From Rhodanobacter glycinis (lineage in GTDB: Bacteria > Pseudomonadota > Gammaproteobacteria > Xanthomonadales > Rhodanobacteraceae), in contig NZ_FOSR01000009.1 of NCBI RefSeq assembly GCF_900114325.1, positions 1-64,000 of the forward strand: a stretch of DNA of 64,000 bases, given 5' to 3'. Numbering within the stretch: the first letter of the stretch is position 1; the number at the start of each line of letters is the position of its first letter. Below are positions 1 to 9,700 of the stretch, piece by piece. A model generated the notes under the pieces. It was not told the DNA's origin and ran no database searches. It was given only the letters and a program-made list of their open reading frames with translations. The position numbers and the translations under genes were made by a program.

Positions 1-299
1 CGCGCTGGAACATCGAGCTCTTCTTCAAGTGGATCAAGCAACACCTGCGGTTACGGCGCTTCCTCGGTCGCAGCGAGAGAGCGGTGAAGATCCAGATCCT
101 CACCGCCCTGGTGGCCTATCTGCTGGTGGCGCTGGCCCATCGCGCCAGCACCTCGGCCACCACGCTGTGGCTCTTTCTTGCCGAGCTCCGCGCCGGCTTG
201 TTCCAACGCCCGGTCAGCGCGGTGCCGGGACGTAGACGCGACCGGCGACGAAAGACCGTCCACCCCGGCGAACCGTGGCAACCCGGGCTGTTCGCATGA
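1..299 (+). CDS. IS4-family transposase, C-terminal part (cut by window edge)
   Basis: The open frame enters from the left edge (first full codon at position 3) and stops at 297-299. It holds the last ~98 residues of a DDE transposase. The signature of the IS4 group is visible: R-x3-E-x6-K in RWNIELFFKWIK, where the Glu is the third catalytic acid. It is followed by the usual hydrophobic helix (ILTALVAYLLVALAH). The enzyme would catalyse cut-and-paste movement of its own IS. The rest of the element lies outside the window, so intactness cannot be judged. I could not assign the right terminal inverted repeat with confidence. Confidence 0.85.
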   Translation, partial: RWNIELFFKWIKQHLRLRRFLGRSERAVKIQILTALVAYLLVALAHRASTSATTLWLFLAELRAGLFQRPVSAVPGRRRDRRRKTVHPGEPWQPGLFA

Positions 300-613
300 G
301 TCCGCTCGACATGAGACTGAACGAGTCGGGGACTAGCGAATTTATTCCGGACAGCAGTGAGCTCTCGCCGGGATGACGCGCAACATCAGATCTTCCCCGA
401 CGCTGGCCACGCTCAGCACGGACGGACTCTTTTGGCTGTGCTTCACCTCCGACCAGCAAGTACGTTGACTTCACCGCCCCCAAAGCCCCGGCCCTCCACG
501 GCCATTTTCCGCGTACGCTTGCTGTCGCAAGCCACGCCCTGTATGAACGGGGTTTCAGGGGCGAACACCGTCCCTGGAACGACACCAGAGACCCACACGC
601 CTGGAGCATCCTC
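300..613. other. gene-free stretch after the transposase
   Basis: About 314 bases between the transposase stop and the Slp gene. It probably contains the right end of the insertion sequence and the promoter of the lipoprotein gene. Open frames here overlap the Slp gene in other frames and have no recognisable content. Confidence 0.4.
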
Positions 614-1120
614 ATGCGCATCGCCATCCGACTCGCCGTGCTCGCCCCGCTGGTTGCGCTGTTGCTGGCCGCGTGCGCACCCGCCCCGATCTATCAGACA
701 CCACCCGGAACCGTGGCCGCCACGCCCATGCAGGTGGCGCAGACACCCGAACGCTACGCGCGCGCCAATGTCATCTGGGGCGGCACGGTGGTGTCGGTAA
801 AAAATCTCACCAACGATACCGAGATCGAGGTACTGGCCTTTCCGCTGGACTCCTCGCAGCGCCCGCGCCTGAAGGGCAACGCCGCCGGCCGCTTCATCGC
901 CGTGCTGCCCGGTTACGTGGAGTCACTGAATTATCCGCAGGGTTCGCCCATTACCGTCAGTGGCACGCTCAACGGCAGCCGCGCCGGCACCGTCGGCCAG
1001 GCCCCTTACGTGTTCCCGTTGGTGAAGGTCACGCAGTCGCATCGCTGGACCGCCGACGAGATGCAGCGCGGCCACCCGAACATCCATTTCGGCGTAGGCA
1101 TGGGCGTCGGTATTCGCTGA
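614..1120 (+). CDS. slp: Slp family outer-membrane lipoprotein
   Basis: A 168-residue protein with a lipoprotein signal: positively charged start, hydrophobic core, and lipobox LLAAC with the lipidated Cys near residue 21. The mature part matches the Slp (starvation-inducible lipoprotein) family, including the WGGTVVSVKN segment after the N-terminal region and the VYPxV-like end PYVFPLVKV. Slp proteins sit in the inner leaflet of the outer membrane and are linked to stationary-phase and acid stress in enterics; their biochemical role is not settled. It is the only + strand gene here, followed by a convergent VOC gene 12 bp downstream. Confidence 0.85.
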   Translation: MRIAIRLAVLAPLVALLLAACAPAPIYQTPPGTVAATPMQVAQTPERYARANVIWGGTVVSVKNLTNDTEIEVLAFPLDSSQRPRLKGNAAGRFIAVLPGYVESLNYPQGSPITVSGTLNGSRAGTVGQAPYVFPLVKVTQSHRWTADEMQRGHPNIHFGVGMGVGIR

Positions 1121-1132
1121 CGCCCTGGCCGC

Positions 1133-1528
1133 TCAGTGGCTGAACTGTGCGAAGGTGACGAAGTGCCCACCAGGCTCGCGGTAGACGATCTCGGTGGCTC
1201 CATAGAAGGTCTCGTGACGTGGCGACACCACTTCGCAGCCTTCCAGCGCAGCGGCCAGCGCATCGATGTCCGCCACCTCCACGAACAGATAGCTGCGGTC
1301 ACCCTTCCACTCCATCCCGTGCGCATGCGGATCAGCCGCCAGAGCAGCCGTGGTCTGGTACATCAGCTCGATGCCGCCGCTGGCCAGCGCCACGAAGGCC
1401 GGACCGTCTTCACCGGGCACCTCCATGGTCACCTCGAAACCAAGCCGGTCGCGCCAGAACGCCAGGCTGGGCGCGATGGCGGGCACGTACAACACCGGGG
1501 TAGCCTTGCGGCAGGATTGGTCAGGCAT
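1133..1528 (-). CDS. VOC superfamily protein (glyoxalase/bleomycin-resistance fold)
   Basis: A 131-residue single VOC domain: strand (KATPVLYVPAIAPSLAFWRDRLGF), then the typical PGGHFVTF-like end carrying a conserved Glu/His region (YREPGGHFVTFAQFSH). Members include glyoxalases, dioxygenases and antibiotic-binding proteins; substrate is not predictable here. The start at 1528 is preferred because GAGGA sits about 8 bases upstream; ATG codons at 1534 and 1558 are also in frame. It lies 77 bp after the AraC regulator on the same strand and is probably co-transcribed. Confidence 0.8.
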   Translation of the reverse strand: MPDQSCRKATPVLYVPAIAPSLAFWRDRLGFEVTMEVPGEDGPAFVALASGGIELMYQTTAALAADPHAHGMEWKGDRSYLFVEVADIDALAAALEGCEVVSPRHETFYGATEIVYREPGGHFVTFAQFSH

Positions 1529-1605
1529 GGGCATTTTCCTCGAAACATGGAGCGCCAAGCATGCCCGCTTTCACCCAGGTCGTATTGAACGAATGCGTCA
1601 GGCGC

Positions 1606-2343
1606 TCAGCACCAGCGCCCTGGAGTGACCCCGGCGAAACGGCGAAACTCGCGCACGAAATGTGCCTGGTCGCTATAGCCGGCTGCCAGCGCCACCTCCG
1701 CGGCGCCTGCATGGTGGAATTCCAACAGGTGCCTGGCCCGTTCGAAGCGGAGATAGCACAAGTGCTGGCGCGGACTCACACCCAGGCTTTCGATAAAGCG
1801 CCGCTGCAGGCTCCGCACGCCAAGGCCAGTTCGCCGCGACAGTTCAGCCACCGTGGGCAACACTTCCACGTGTCGCAATGCGTGCAGCAAGGCCGTGGCC
1901 CCATCTCCGGCATGACCATCCAATGTCGCAATCAGGCTGGCATCAGCGAGCGCGCAGCGCGTGGAAAAATCCGGTGCATCACGCCATGCCTCCAGCGGCG
2001 GCTGCCAGTATCGTGCCGGCAACGCATCCAGTTCCGCCACCCGGTCCACCAGCAGGCTCAGTGGCGCCCCCAGCAACGGAAACAGGCCACCCGATGCAAA
2101 GCGGATGCCGAACAGGCGCTGCGTCGAGCCAGTCGACACCAGTACCGCGTGCGTCATCGTGCCCACCCATCGCGCCTGCACCGTGCCAGCCGTGAAATCG
2201 CAGATCAGGTCGGCGCAACCGTCCGGCAACACTCGATACATTCCACCTGCGTCCGTCTCGTTCTGCTCAATGCACCAGTACGCCGCAACCATGTGGCGCA
2301 AAGGCAAGGCTGGCGGGGATTCGCAGTAGCTCATGACATGCAT
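1606..2343 (-). CDS. AraC-type transcriptional regulator
   Basis: A 245-residue protein. The N-terminal ~140 residues resemble the DUF6597 sensor domain found in many AraC regulators (LPDGCADLICDF, then RLFGIRFASGG). The C-terminal ~95 residues form the two helix-turn-helix units: TVAELSRRTGLGVRSLQRRF and the family signature around GYSDQAHFVREFRRFAGVTPGRW. It should bind DNA in response to an unknown ligand. The downstream VOC gene is the obvious candidate target, as AraC regulators with this sensor are often next to VOC genes. An alternative ATG lies at 2334. Confidence 0.85.
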   Translation of the reverse strand: MHVMSYCESPPALPLRHMVAAYWCIEQNETDAGGMYRVLPDGCADLICDFTAGTVQARWVGTMTHAVLVSTGSTQRLFGIRFASGGLFPLLGAPLSLLVDRVAELDALPARYWQPPLEAWRDAPDFSTRCALADASLIATLDGHAGDGATALLHALRHVEVLPTVAELSRRTGLGVRSLQRRFIESLGVSPRQHLCYLRFERARHLLEFHHAGAAEVALAAGYSDQAHFVREFRRFAGVTPGRWC

Positions 2344-2426
2344 GGTGCCCTATGCATGGGCGAGACGCCACGCAGGCAGATTCACGCCGACTACAATACG
2401 TCGCCACTCCCGATCCGAGAGCCTGC

Positions 2427-3335
2427 ATGTCCGGCCACGCCAATTCGCTGAAGGCGATCTTCCTCGCCCTGGGCGCGAACTTCGCCATCTTCGTCTCCAA
2501 GGCGGTCGCTGCCTTCATCACCGGCTCCGGTGCGATGCTGGCCGAGGCGATCCATTCGCTTGCCGATTGCGGCAACCAGGGGCTGCTGCTGCTCGGCATG
2601 CGCCAGGCGAAGCGACCGCCGTCCGACGACTACCCGCTGGGTTGGGGCCGTGCACTGTACTTCTGGTCATTCCTGGTGGCGTTGCTGCTGTTCAGCGTGG
2701 GCGGCCTGTTTTCCATCTACGAAGGGGTACACAAACTCAGCCACCCCGAGCCGCTGAAGTGGCCATGGCTGGCGCTGGGCGTGCTGGCCTTCGGCATCGT
2801 CGCGGAAAGTTTTTCCATGCACGGCTGCCTGCAGGAAGTGAACAAGGCCCGCGGCGAACGAAGCCTGTGGCGCTGGTTCCGGGAAACGCGCTCGAGCGAA
2901 TTGCTGGTGATCTTCGGCGAGGATTTCGCCGCTCTGATCGGCCTGTGCCTGGCCACGCTGGCCGTCGGCGCCACCATGCTCACCGGCAATTTGCTGTTCG
3001 ACGCACTGGGCACCATCGCCATCGGCGTGTTGCTGGTGGTGATCGCGATTGCCGTGGCCATCGAAGTGAAGGCCTTGCTGATCGGCCAGGGCGTGGAACC
3101 CGCCCGCCGTGCCGAACTGCACGCCTTCCTCGAAGGTCGCCCTGAAGTGGCCGAGGTGCTGAACCTGATCACCGTGCAAATGGGCCCGGACGTGATGGTG
3201 GCCGTCAAGGCACGCATGCAGCCGGCCGCCAGCGACCGCACCCTGATCGACGCGATCAATACCGTCGAGCGCGCGATGAAAGCCGAATTCGGCGATGTGC
3301 GCTGGAGTTTCTTCGAACCTGACGTGGCGGACTGA
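2427..3335 (+). CDS. Cation diffusion facilitator (CDF) transporter
   Basis: A 302-residue inner-membrane protein with about six transmembrane segments. Helix 2 carries the CDF metal-site pattern in EAIHSLADCGNQ (His and Asp), and helix 5 carries acidic residues (FGEDFAALIGL). The C-terminal cytoplasmic domain (about residues 215-300) is the usual CDF ferredoxin-like regulatory domain. CDF proteins exchange Zn2+, Fe2+, Mn2+ or similar ions for protons. The H..D pair resembles the Fe/Zn subgroups, but specificity is not decided by sequence alone. Start at 2427 is chosen because homology begins at MSGHANSLKAI; the upstream in-frame ATG at 2352 lacks support. It is divergent from the AraC gene. 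Confidence 0.85.
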   Translation: MSGHANSLKAIFLALGANFAIFVSKAVAAFITGSGAMLAEAIHSLADCGNQGLLLLGMRQAKRPPSDDYPLGWGRALYFWSFLVALLLFSVGGLFSIYEGVHKLSHPEPLKWPWLALGVLAFGIVAESFSMHGCLQEVNKARGERSLWRWFRETRSSELLVIFGEDFAALIGLCLATLAVGATMLTGNLLFDALGTIAIGVLLVVIAIAVAIEVKALLIGQGVEPARRAELHAFLEGRPEVAEVLNLITVQMGPDVMVAVKARMQPAASDRTLIDAINTVERAMKAEFGDVRWSFFEPDVAD

Positions 3336-3477
3336 CGCGACAGCTCACCCCGGTCGCAGGCCACACCGACCCGCATCGATCGTTCACCGATGCGGGAGCC
3401 CCATCGTTCGTTGTCGACTGAGCCGGGCCCGGCCCCGTTACAATCACCGTCAAGCCAACTCGCTCAACCAACACGTC

Positions 3478-4023
3478 ATGCCTACGCGCAATCCCCTGCA
3501 GGAACAACTTCTCAAGGCTGGCCTGGTCAAGAAGAACCAGGTCGCCCAGGTCGCGCGCGAGCAGGCGAAGAAACACCAGGGCAAGGGACCGGCAGCGCCC
3601 ACCGCCGAGCAGTTGGACGTGCAGCGGCTGCAGGCCGAAAAGGCCGAGCGCGACCGCGCGATTGCCGCGGAACGCAATGCGCAGGCGCGTGCCAACGAGC
3701 TGCGTGCGCAGATCCACCAGATCGTCGAGGCGCACAAGGTGAAGCGTGCGGGCGAGATCGCCTACCGCTTTGCCGACGGCGACAAGATTAAGGACGTGCT
3801 GGTGAACGAACCGCTGCGCGCGCAGCTGTCCACTGGCACGCTGGTGATCGTGCGCCATGGCGACGGATACGAATTGCTGCCGCGCCCCGCCGCCGACAAG
3901 GTGGCCGAACGCGATGCATCCATGATCGTGCTCGACCATCGCCGCAGCGACGCCGGCAGCGGCAACGACGCGGACGACGAGTATTACAAGCAATTCGAAG
4001 TACCCGACGATCTGATCTGGTAA
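3478..4023 (+). CDS. DUF2058 family protein
   Basis: A 181-residue soluble protein. The N-terminal part is a highly charged, helical and probably coiled-coil region (MPTRNPLQEQLLKAGLVKKN, then many Lys/Glu/Gln/Ala), followed by the conserved DUF2058 core (AYRFADGDKIKDVLVNE). It corresponds to the E. coli YaiL-like group, for which no function is established. Start taken at 3478 where conservation begins; the longer reading from 3295 runs over the preceding intergenic region. It stands alone between the transporter and the DJ-1-like gene. Confidence 0.8.
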   Translation: MPTRNPLQEQLLKAGLVKKNQVAQVAREQAKKHQGKGPAAPTAEQLDVQRLQAEKAERDRAIAAERNAQARANELRAQIHQIVEAHKVKRAGEIAYRFADGDKIKDVLVNEPLRAQLSTGTLVIVRHGDGYELLPRPAADKVAERDASMIVLDHRRSDAGSGNDADDEYYKQFEVPDDLIW

Positions 4024-4182
4024 ACCGGCGCAGCATCACGGCGCCGACATCCCGAATGGGCGGCGGCCCACTCGGCATTGCATCCGGCTGTACTGCAACT
4101 GATCGACGATCCCGGCCTGCCCACGTGCTGAACACGCGCACGGGAATAGGCTTCGGTTCCCCCTGCCCCATCGGAGATCCCC

Positions 4183-4860
4183 ATGAAAATTCTCGTGGTG
4201 CTTACCTCGCACGACCAACTCGGCGACACCGGCAAGAAGACCGGTTTTTGGCTGGAAGAATTCGCCGCGCCCTACTACGCATTCAAGGATGCCGGCGCCG
4301 ACATCACGCTGGCCTCGCCGCGCGGCGGGCAGCCACCGCTGGACCCCAAGAGCGACGACCCTTCCGCGCAAACCGACGCCACCCGCCGCTTCAAGGCCAA
4401 CAAGGCAGCGCAAGCGCTGCTGGCCAGCACGCACAAACTGCAGGACATGAAAGCGGGCGATTTCGACGCGGTGTTCTACCCGGGTGGCCACGGTCCGCTG
4501 TGGGACCTGGCCGAAGACGCCGACTCGATCGCCTTGATTCAATCCACGCTGGCCGCCGGCAAGCCGGTGGCCGCGGTCTGCCACGCGCCGGGTGTATTGC
4601 GCCATGTGAAATCAGCCGATGGCCAGCCGCTGGTGCAGGGCAAGTCAGTCACCGGTTTCACCAACTCCGAAGAGGAAGCGGTAGGCCTGACCGGGATCGT
4701 GCCGTTCCTGGTGGAAGACATGCTGAAAAACAATGGCGGCCATTACAGCAAAAGCGGCGACTGGCAACCGCATGTGGTCAGCGACGGCTTGCTGATCACC
4801 GGACAGAATCCGGCGTCCTCCGAACCTGTCGCGCAGGCATTGCTGAAAATGCTGGGCTGA
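4183..4860 (+). CDS. DJ-1/PfpI superfamily protein (class I glutamine amidotransferase-like, Hsp31 type)
   Basis: A 225-residue protein of the DJ-1/PfpI family. The nucleophilic elbow AVCHAPGVL places the reactive Cys near residue 133 with His beside it; the YPGGHGPLWDL loop is the conserved partner. Size and the N-terminal TGFWLEEFAAPY segment match the Hsp31-like glyoxalase III/chaperone subgroup. Expected roles are glutathione-independent detoxification of methylglyoxal or chaperone activity; I infer stress protection. An SD-like GGAGA precedes the ATG. The next genes are on the opposite strand. Confidence 0.85.
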   Translation: MKILVVLTSHDQLGDTGKKTGFWLEEFAAPYYAFKDAGADITLASPRGGQPPLDPKSDDPSAQTDATRRFKANKAAQALLASTHKLQDMKAGDFDAVFYPGGHGPLWDLAEDADSIALIQSTLAAGKPVAAVCHAPGVLRHVKSADGQPLVQGKSVTGFTNSEEEAVGLTGIVPFLVEDMLKNNGGHYSKSGDWQPHVVSDGLLITGQNPASSEPVAQALLKMLG

Positions 4861-4906
4861 GCACGCAGCGCCCGCGAAACCGTCGGCGGCATCGCGGGCG
4901 CATCGA

Positions 4907-5299
4907 TCACCCGGCCGGCTGCAGCAAATCCCAGCCGTTGCCGTACAGATCCTCGAATACCGCCACGGTGCCGTAGGCCTCGTGGCGCGGTTCCTCGCGG
5001 AAATGCACGCCCGCGTCGCGCATGCGCTGCCAGTCACGCTGGAAGTCGTCGGTGTGCAGCAGCAGAAACACCCGGCCACCGGTCTGGTTACCGACGCGCG
5101 ACGCTTGTTCGTCACCCTTGGCCTTGGCCAGCAGCAGACGCGTTTCGCGGGAACCGGGCGGCGCCAGCAACACCCAGCGCTTGTCGCCGCCCATGTCGGT
5201 GTCTTCGATCAGTTCGAAACCGAGAGTATTCGTGTACCAGGCAATCGCCTCGTCGTAATCGGCCACCAGCAATGCCAGTGCGCTCAGGTGTTGCGTCAT
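4907..5299 (-). CDS. VOC superfamily protein (glyoxalase-like)
   Basis: A 130-residue VOC domain starting MTQHLSALALLVADYDEAI and ending with VAVFEDLYGNGWDLLQ, where the Glu of FEDLYGN is the usual metal ligand position. The fold is certain; the reaction is not, since VOC proteins range from lyases to binding proteins. Its ATG overlaps the stop of the MmcQ/YjbR gene (ATGA), so the two are translationally coupled and probably one operon. Confidence 0.82.
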   Translation of the reverse strand: MTQHLSALALLVADYDEAIAWYTNTLGFELIEDTDMGGDKRWVLLAPPGSRETRLLLAKAKGDEQASRVGNQTGGRVFLLLHTDDFQRDWQRMRDAGVHFREEPRHEAYGTVAVFEDLYGNGWDLLQPAG

Positions 5300-5694
5300 G
5301 ATTTGCCTTTCAGTGTGGGTAAGGGGCCGAGTTCGGCCTGCAGCTTCTTCGTCAGCTTCGCGCGCACCGTGATGTAGGCATCCAGCAGCAGCGCCTGCAG
5401 CTCGGTGGTGGCGAAGCGCGACGGCTCGGTGACGGAAACCCAGCGCGCCCGCGCCAGATACGGCGCCGGGATGATACCGGGCTGATCGGTCAGTTCGAGG
5501 AAGCGCTCGTCCGCCACCTTGAATGCCAGGCGGCCGCCTTCGCGACCATCTTCGTGGGTCATCACGAACATCTTGCCGCCGACGCTGAAGACCAGGTTGT
5601 CGCCCCACTTGATGTCCCGGGTGACACCCGGCCAGCGGCCGCAAAGCGCTTCCAGTTGGGACGGGTCGAGACCGTGGCGGGGCTTGCCGGCCAT
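5296..5694 (-). CDS. MmcQ/YjbR family DNA-binding protein
   Basis: A 132-residue protein with the MmcQ/YjbR (cyaY-like fold) pattern: LCGRWPGVTRDIKWGDNLVF, then a GGKMFVM strand, and the typical RFLELTDQPGIIPAPYLARA segment. Family members bind DNA in structural studies, but no cellular role is firmly established. The start at 5694 is chosen since the 43 upstream codons are not conserved in the family. First gene of a two-gene unit with the VOC gene. Confidence 0.8.
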   Translation of the reverse strand: MAGKPRHGLDPSQLEALCGRWPGVTRDIKWGDNLVFSVGGKMFVMTHEDGREGGRLAFKVADERFLELTDQPGIIPAPYLARARWVSVTEPSRFATTELQALLLDAYITVRAKLTKKLQAELGPLPTLKGKS

Positions 5695-5905
5695 GCGGGA
5701 TTCCTGCATCAAGGGGAAGCGCGATTGTGCCCCGCTCCGGCTTGCAAGCCACACCGTGAATTTGCGGTGCCGCAACATCCACGGACCGAAGCAATCCGGC
5801 CATTGAGCTACCAAACCAGCCACAGGTCCATGATCTGTGTCATTGCATATTCATGCTGCATCGCACACAATACGCGCAAGTACGGAACCTGAATCCGAGC
5901 ACGCC

Positions 5906-6514
5906 ATGATCCCTGCCATCGACTTTTCCACCCCGTATAGCCATGCGTCACTGCCTCCGCGCAGCCGCGAACGCTTCGGCCGCCCCCGGGTGGTGCCAAC
6001 AGCCTCCGGTGGCGAAGAGGTACGTACGCGCGATGATCGCGAGCTGGTGCTGCGCGCCATCGAACCCGGCGATGTGGCGGCCATGCAGCGTTGCTTCACC
6101 CGCTTGTCGCCGGAGGATGTGCGACGTCGTTTCCTGCACGCCATGTCCGAACTGTCGACGCCGATGGCGCAGCGGCTGTGCCGCATCGATCCGGCCATCG
6201 AAACCGCCTATGTGTTGATGGACGAATCGGCCACGCCGGCGGAAATGCGTGGCGTGGGCCGCATCTATGTCGATGAAGCTCTCGCCAGCGCCGAATTCTC
6301 GGTGCTGGTGGAGCAGAGCTGGAGCCGTCGCGGCCTCGGCGCGCTGCTGATGCAGCGGCTGGTGAACGACTGCCGCCGCCGCGGGCTGGCCGAGCTGTGG
6401 GGCTACGTGCTGATGGAAAACCGGCCGATGCTGGAGCTCTGCCGCGAGCTGGGCTTCACCCAGCGAATGATCCCCGACGAGCCCGGCACGGCGTTGATCC
6501 GGCTGGTGCTGTAA
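5906..6514 (+). CDS. GNAT family N-acetyltransferase
   Basis: A 202-residue protein. After a ~45-residue leader, residues ~45-200 form a GNAT domain resembling the acetyltransferase part of bacterial protein acetyltransferases such as Pat: LVLRAIEPGDVAAMQRCFTR, SPEDVRRRFL, then the acetyl-CoA loop WSRRGLGALLMQRL (Q/R-x-x-G-x-G/A). The substrate is not predictable; protein lysine acetylation is one possibility since this subgroup (LxxRF...S) is common in Pat-like enzymes. Start at 5906 follows the upstream ATG region that has no conserved residues. Confidence 0.78.
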   Translation: MIPAIDFSTPYSHASLPPRSRERFGRPRVVPTASGGEEVRTRDDRELVLRAIEPGDVAAMQRCFTRLSPEDVRRRFLHAMSELSTPMAQRLCRIDPAIETAYVLMDESATPAEMRGVGRIYVDEALASAEFSVLVEQSWSRRGLGALLMQRLVNDCRRRGLAELWGYVLMENRPMLELCRELGFTQRMIPDEPGTALIRLVL

Positions 6515-6527
6515 GGCTTCAGCCTTT

Positions 6528-6676
6528 GTCTCCCTCTCCCCTGCGGGGAGAGGGCTGGGTGAGGGGCGGGTCTTGCCCCAAGCCTTCCAGATCGGGCCTT
6601 TCAGAAAAACTGCCTGGATCAAATCTCCTCGCGAACTGGCCCCTCACCTTGAGCCTCTTCCCTTCGGGGAGAGGCA
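6528..6676. repeat. paired CTCCCC/GGGGAG palindromes between GNAT gene and mfd
   Basis: The left unit at 6528-6584 is a hairpin of CTCTCCCC and GGGGAGAG followed by CTGGGTGAGGGG. A related unit in inverted order (CCCCTCACC ... CTTCCCTTCGGGGAGAG) lies at 6640-6676. Such units recur in intergenic DNA of this lineage. A shortened copy is found inside mfd itself. Confidence 0.65.
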
Positions 6677-6747
6677 GAAAACCGGTCCGCCCGCGCCATC
6701 GCGTTACACTTGCCCGCTTTCCCCGGCGCGGCTTTGACGGCCGCGCC

Positions 6748-9700
6748 ATGAGTCAAGCGCACGCCATCATGTCCAGCCCGATCAAGCACCCGCCCCTGCC
6801 CACCACGCCCAAGCAGCGCCGTTACTGGGCGCCGCCGCACGGCTCCGCGCGGGCGTTGCTGATTGCCGAGGCGGCGCGTTCGCACGACGGCCTGCTGGTA
6901 GCGGTCACGCGCGACACCCAGCGTGCTTCGGCGCTGGAAGACGAGCTGCGCATCTTCGCCGGCAACCTGCCGGTGCTGCACTTCCCGGACTGGGAAACCC
7001 TGCCCTACGACGCGTTCAGCCCGCACCCGCAAATCGTCTCGCAACGCATCGCCACGCTGTACCGCCTGCCCGACGTGAAGCACGGCGTGCTGGTGGTGCC
7101 GATGACCACGCTGATGCAACGCATCGCACCGCGCTCGCACATCACCGGTTCCGGGCTGGTGGTATCGAAAGGACAGAAATACGACCTGGCCGCCGAGCAA
7201 CGCCGGCTGGAGGCCAGTGGCTATCGCCACGTGCCGCAGGTGGCCGAGCCGGGCGACTTCGCCGTGCGCGGCGCGCTGATCGACATCTTCCCGATGGGCA
7301 CCGTCGAACCGTATCGGATCGAACTGTTTGACGATGAAGTGGAATCCATCCGCAGCTTCGATCCGGAAACCCAGCGCTCGCAGCAACAGGTGGACAAGGT
7401 CGACCTGCTGCCCGCGCGCGAATTCCCGCTGACCGAGCAGGCCGCGAAGGAATTCCGCGACAACCTGCGCGAACGCTTCCCCATCGACGTGCGCCGCTGC
7501 CCGCTCTACCAGGACATGAAGGAAGGCGTGACGCCGGGCGGCATCGAGTATTACCTGCCGCTGTTCTTCGAACACACCGCGACCTTGTTCGACTACCTCG
7601 CCAACGATGCGCTGTTCGTGCTGGGCGAAGGTACCGGCGAGGCCAGCGAGGCATTCTGGACACAGACCGCCGAACGCTACGACCAGCGTGCACACGACAT
7701 CGAACGCCCGGTGTTGCCCCCGGCCGAGCTGTACCTGTCGCCCGAGCAATTGCGCGAGCAATTGAACAAGCGCCTGCGCGTGGAAGTGGTGGACGCCGGC
7801 CACGAGCACGCCGTGGCCAGCGGCACGCAACCAGCCCCCGAACTGCCGCTCAACCGCAAGGGCGAGGAACCCGGCACTTCGCTGCGCCATTTCCTCGAAA
7901 GCTACCCGGGCCGCGTGCTGATTGCCGCCGATTCGGCCGGCCGGCGCGAAGCGCTGATCGAAACGCTGGCCAGTGCGGGGCTGAAGCCCGAAAACGTTGA
8001 AGGCTGGCCGGCGTTTCTCCTCCCCCTGCACGCAGGGGAGGGAGTCAGATTCGCCATCACCATCGCCTCGCTCGAACAGGGTTTCGCTCTCACCAAGCCT
8101 GCGCTCACCGTACTCACCGAACGCGAGCTGTTCGGCGAGCGCGTACGCACCGAGCGACGCAAGCGGCGCGGCGCGGCGCGCGACCCCGAAAGCATCATCC
8201 GCGACCTCACCGAACTCTCGGAAGGCTCGCCGATCGTGCACGTCGACCATGGCGTGGGCCGCTACCACGGCTTGGTGTCGATGGAACTGGGTGGCATGGA
8301 AGGCGAGTTCCTGATCATCGAATACGCCAAGGGCGACAAGCTCTACGTGCCGGTGGCGCAGCTCGGCCTGGTCAGCCGCTACAGCGGCACGGCACCGGAA
8401 CTGGCGCCGCTGCATTCGCTGGGCGGCGATGCGTGGGAACGCGCGCGCAAGAAGGCCGCCGAGAAGGTGCGCGACGTGGCGGCCGAACTGCTGGCCATCT
8501 ACGCGCAACGCGAGGCACGCGGTGGCCAGGCCATGCCGATCGACCGCCAGTTGGTGGAGGAATTCGGCGCCAGCTTCCCGTTCGAGGAAACCCCCGACCA
8601 GGAACAGGCCATCGATGCCGTGCTCGCCGACCTGGCCGCACCGCGCGCGATGGACCGCGTGATCTGCGGCGACGTCGGCTTCGGCAAGACCGAAGTGGCC
8701 CTGCGTGCCGCCTTCGCCACCGCCACCGCGGGCAAGCAGGTGGCCGTGCTGGTGCCCACCACCCTGCTCGCCCAGCAGCATTACAGCAACTTCGCCGACC
8801 GCTTCGCCGACTGGCCGGTGAAGGTGGACGTGCTGTCGCGTTTCCGTTCGTCCAAGGAAGTAAACGAGGCACTGAAGCGGCTCGCCGACGGCCAGATCGA
8901 CGTGATCGTGGGCACCCACAAGCTGCTGCAGTCGGATATCAAGTTCAAGAACCTCGGCCTGGTGGTGGTGGACGAGGAGCAGCGCTTCGGTGTGCGCCAG
9001 AAGGAACAACTGAAGAAACTGCGCGCCGAGGTGGACTTGCTCACCATGACCGCCACGCCGATCCCGCGCACGCTGAACATGGCGATGAGCGGCCTGCGCG
9101 ATCTGTCGCTGATCACCACCCCGCCGGCGCACCGCATGGCGGTACGCACCTTCATTTCCGCATGGGACCCGGCGACCATCCGCGAAGCATTCCAGCGCGA
9201 GCTGCAGCGCGGCGGCCAGGTGTTCTTCCTGCACAACGAGGTGCAGACCATCGAGCGCACCCTGCGCGAACTGGAAGAACTGGTACCCGATGCGCGCATC
9301 GGCGTGGCGCACGGACAGATGGCCGAGCGCGAACTGGAAAAGGTGATGGCGGATTTCCACCGCCAGCGCTTCAACGTGCTGGTGTGCACCACCATCATCG
9401 AAACCGGCATCGACATCCCCACCGCCAACACCATCATCATCAACCGCGCCGACCGCTTCGGCCTGGCCCAGCTGCACCAGTTGCGCGGCCGCGTGGGCCG
9501 TTCGCACCACCGCGCCTATGCCTATCTGATCGTGCCGGATCGCAAGTCGATCACCGCCGATGCCGAGAAGCGCCTGGAAGCACTGGCCTCGCTGGAAGAA
9601 CTCGGCGCCGGCTTCACCCTCGCCACGCACGACCTGGAAATCCGCGGTGCGGGCGAACTGCTGGGCGACGAGCAATCCGGCCAGATCCAGGAGATCGGCT

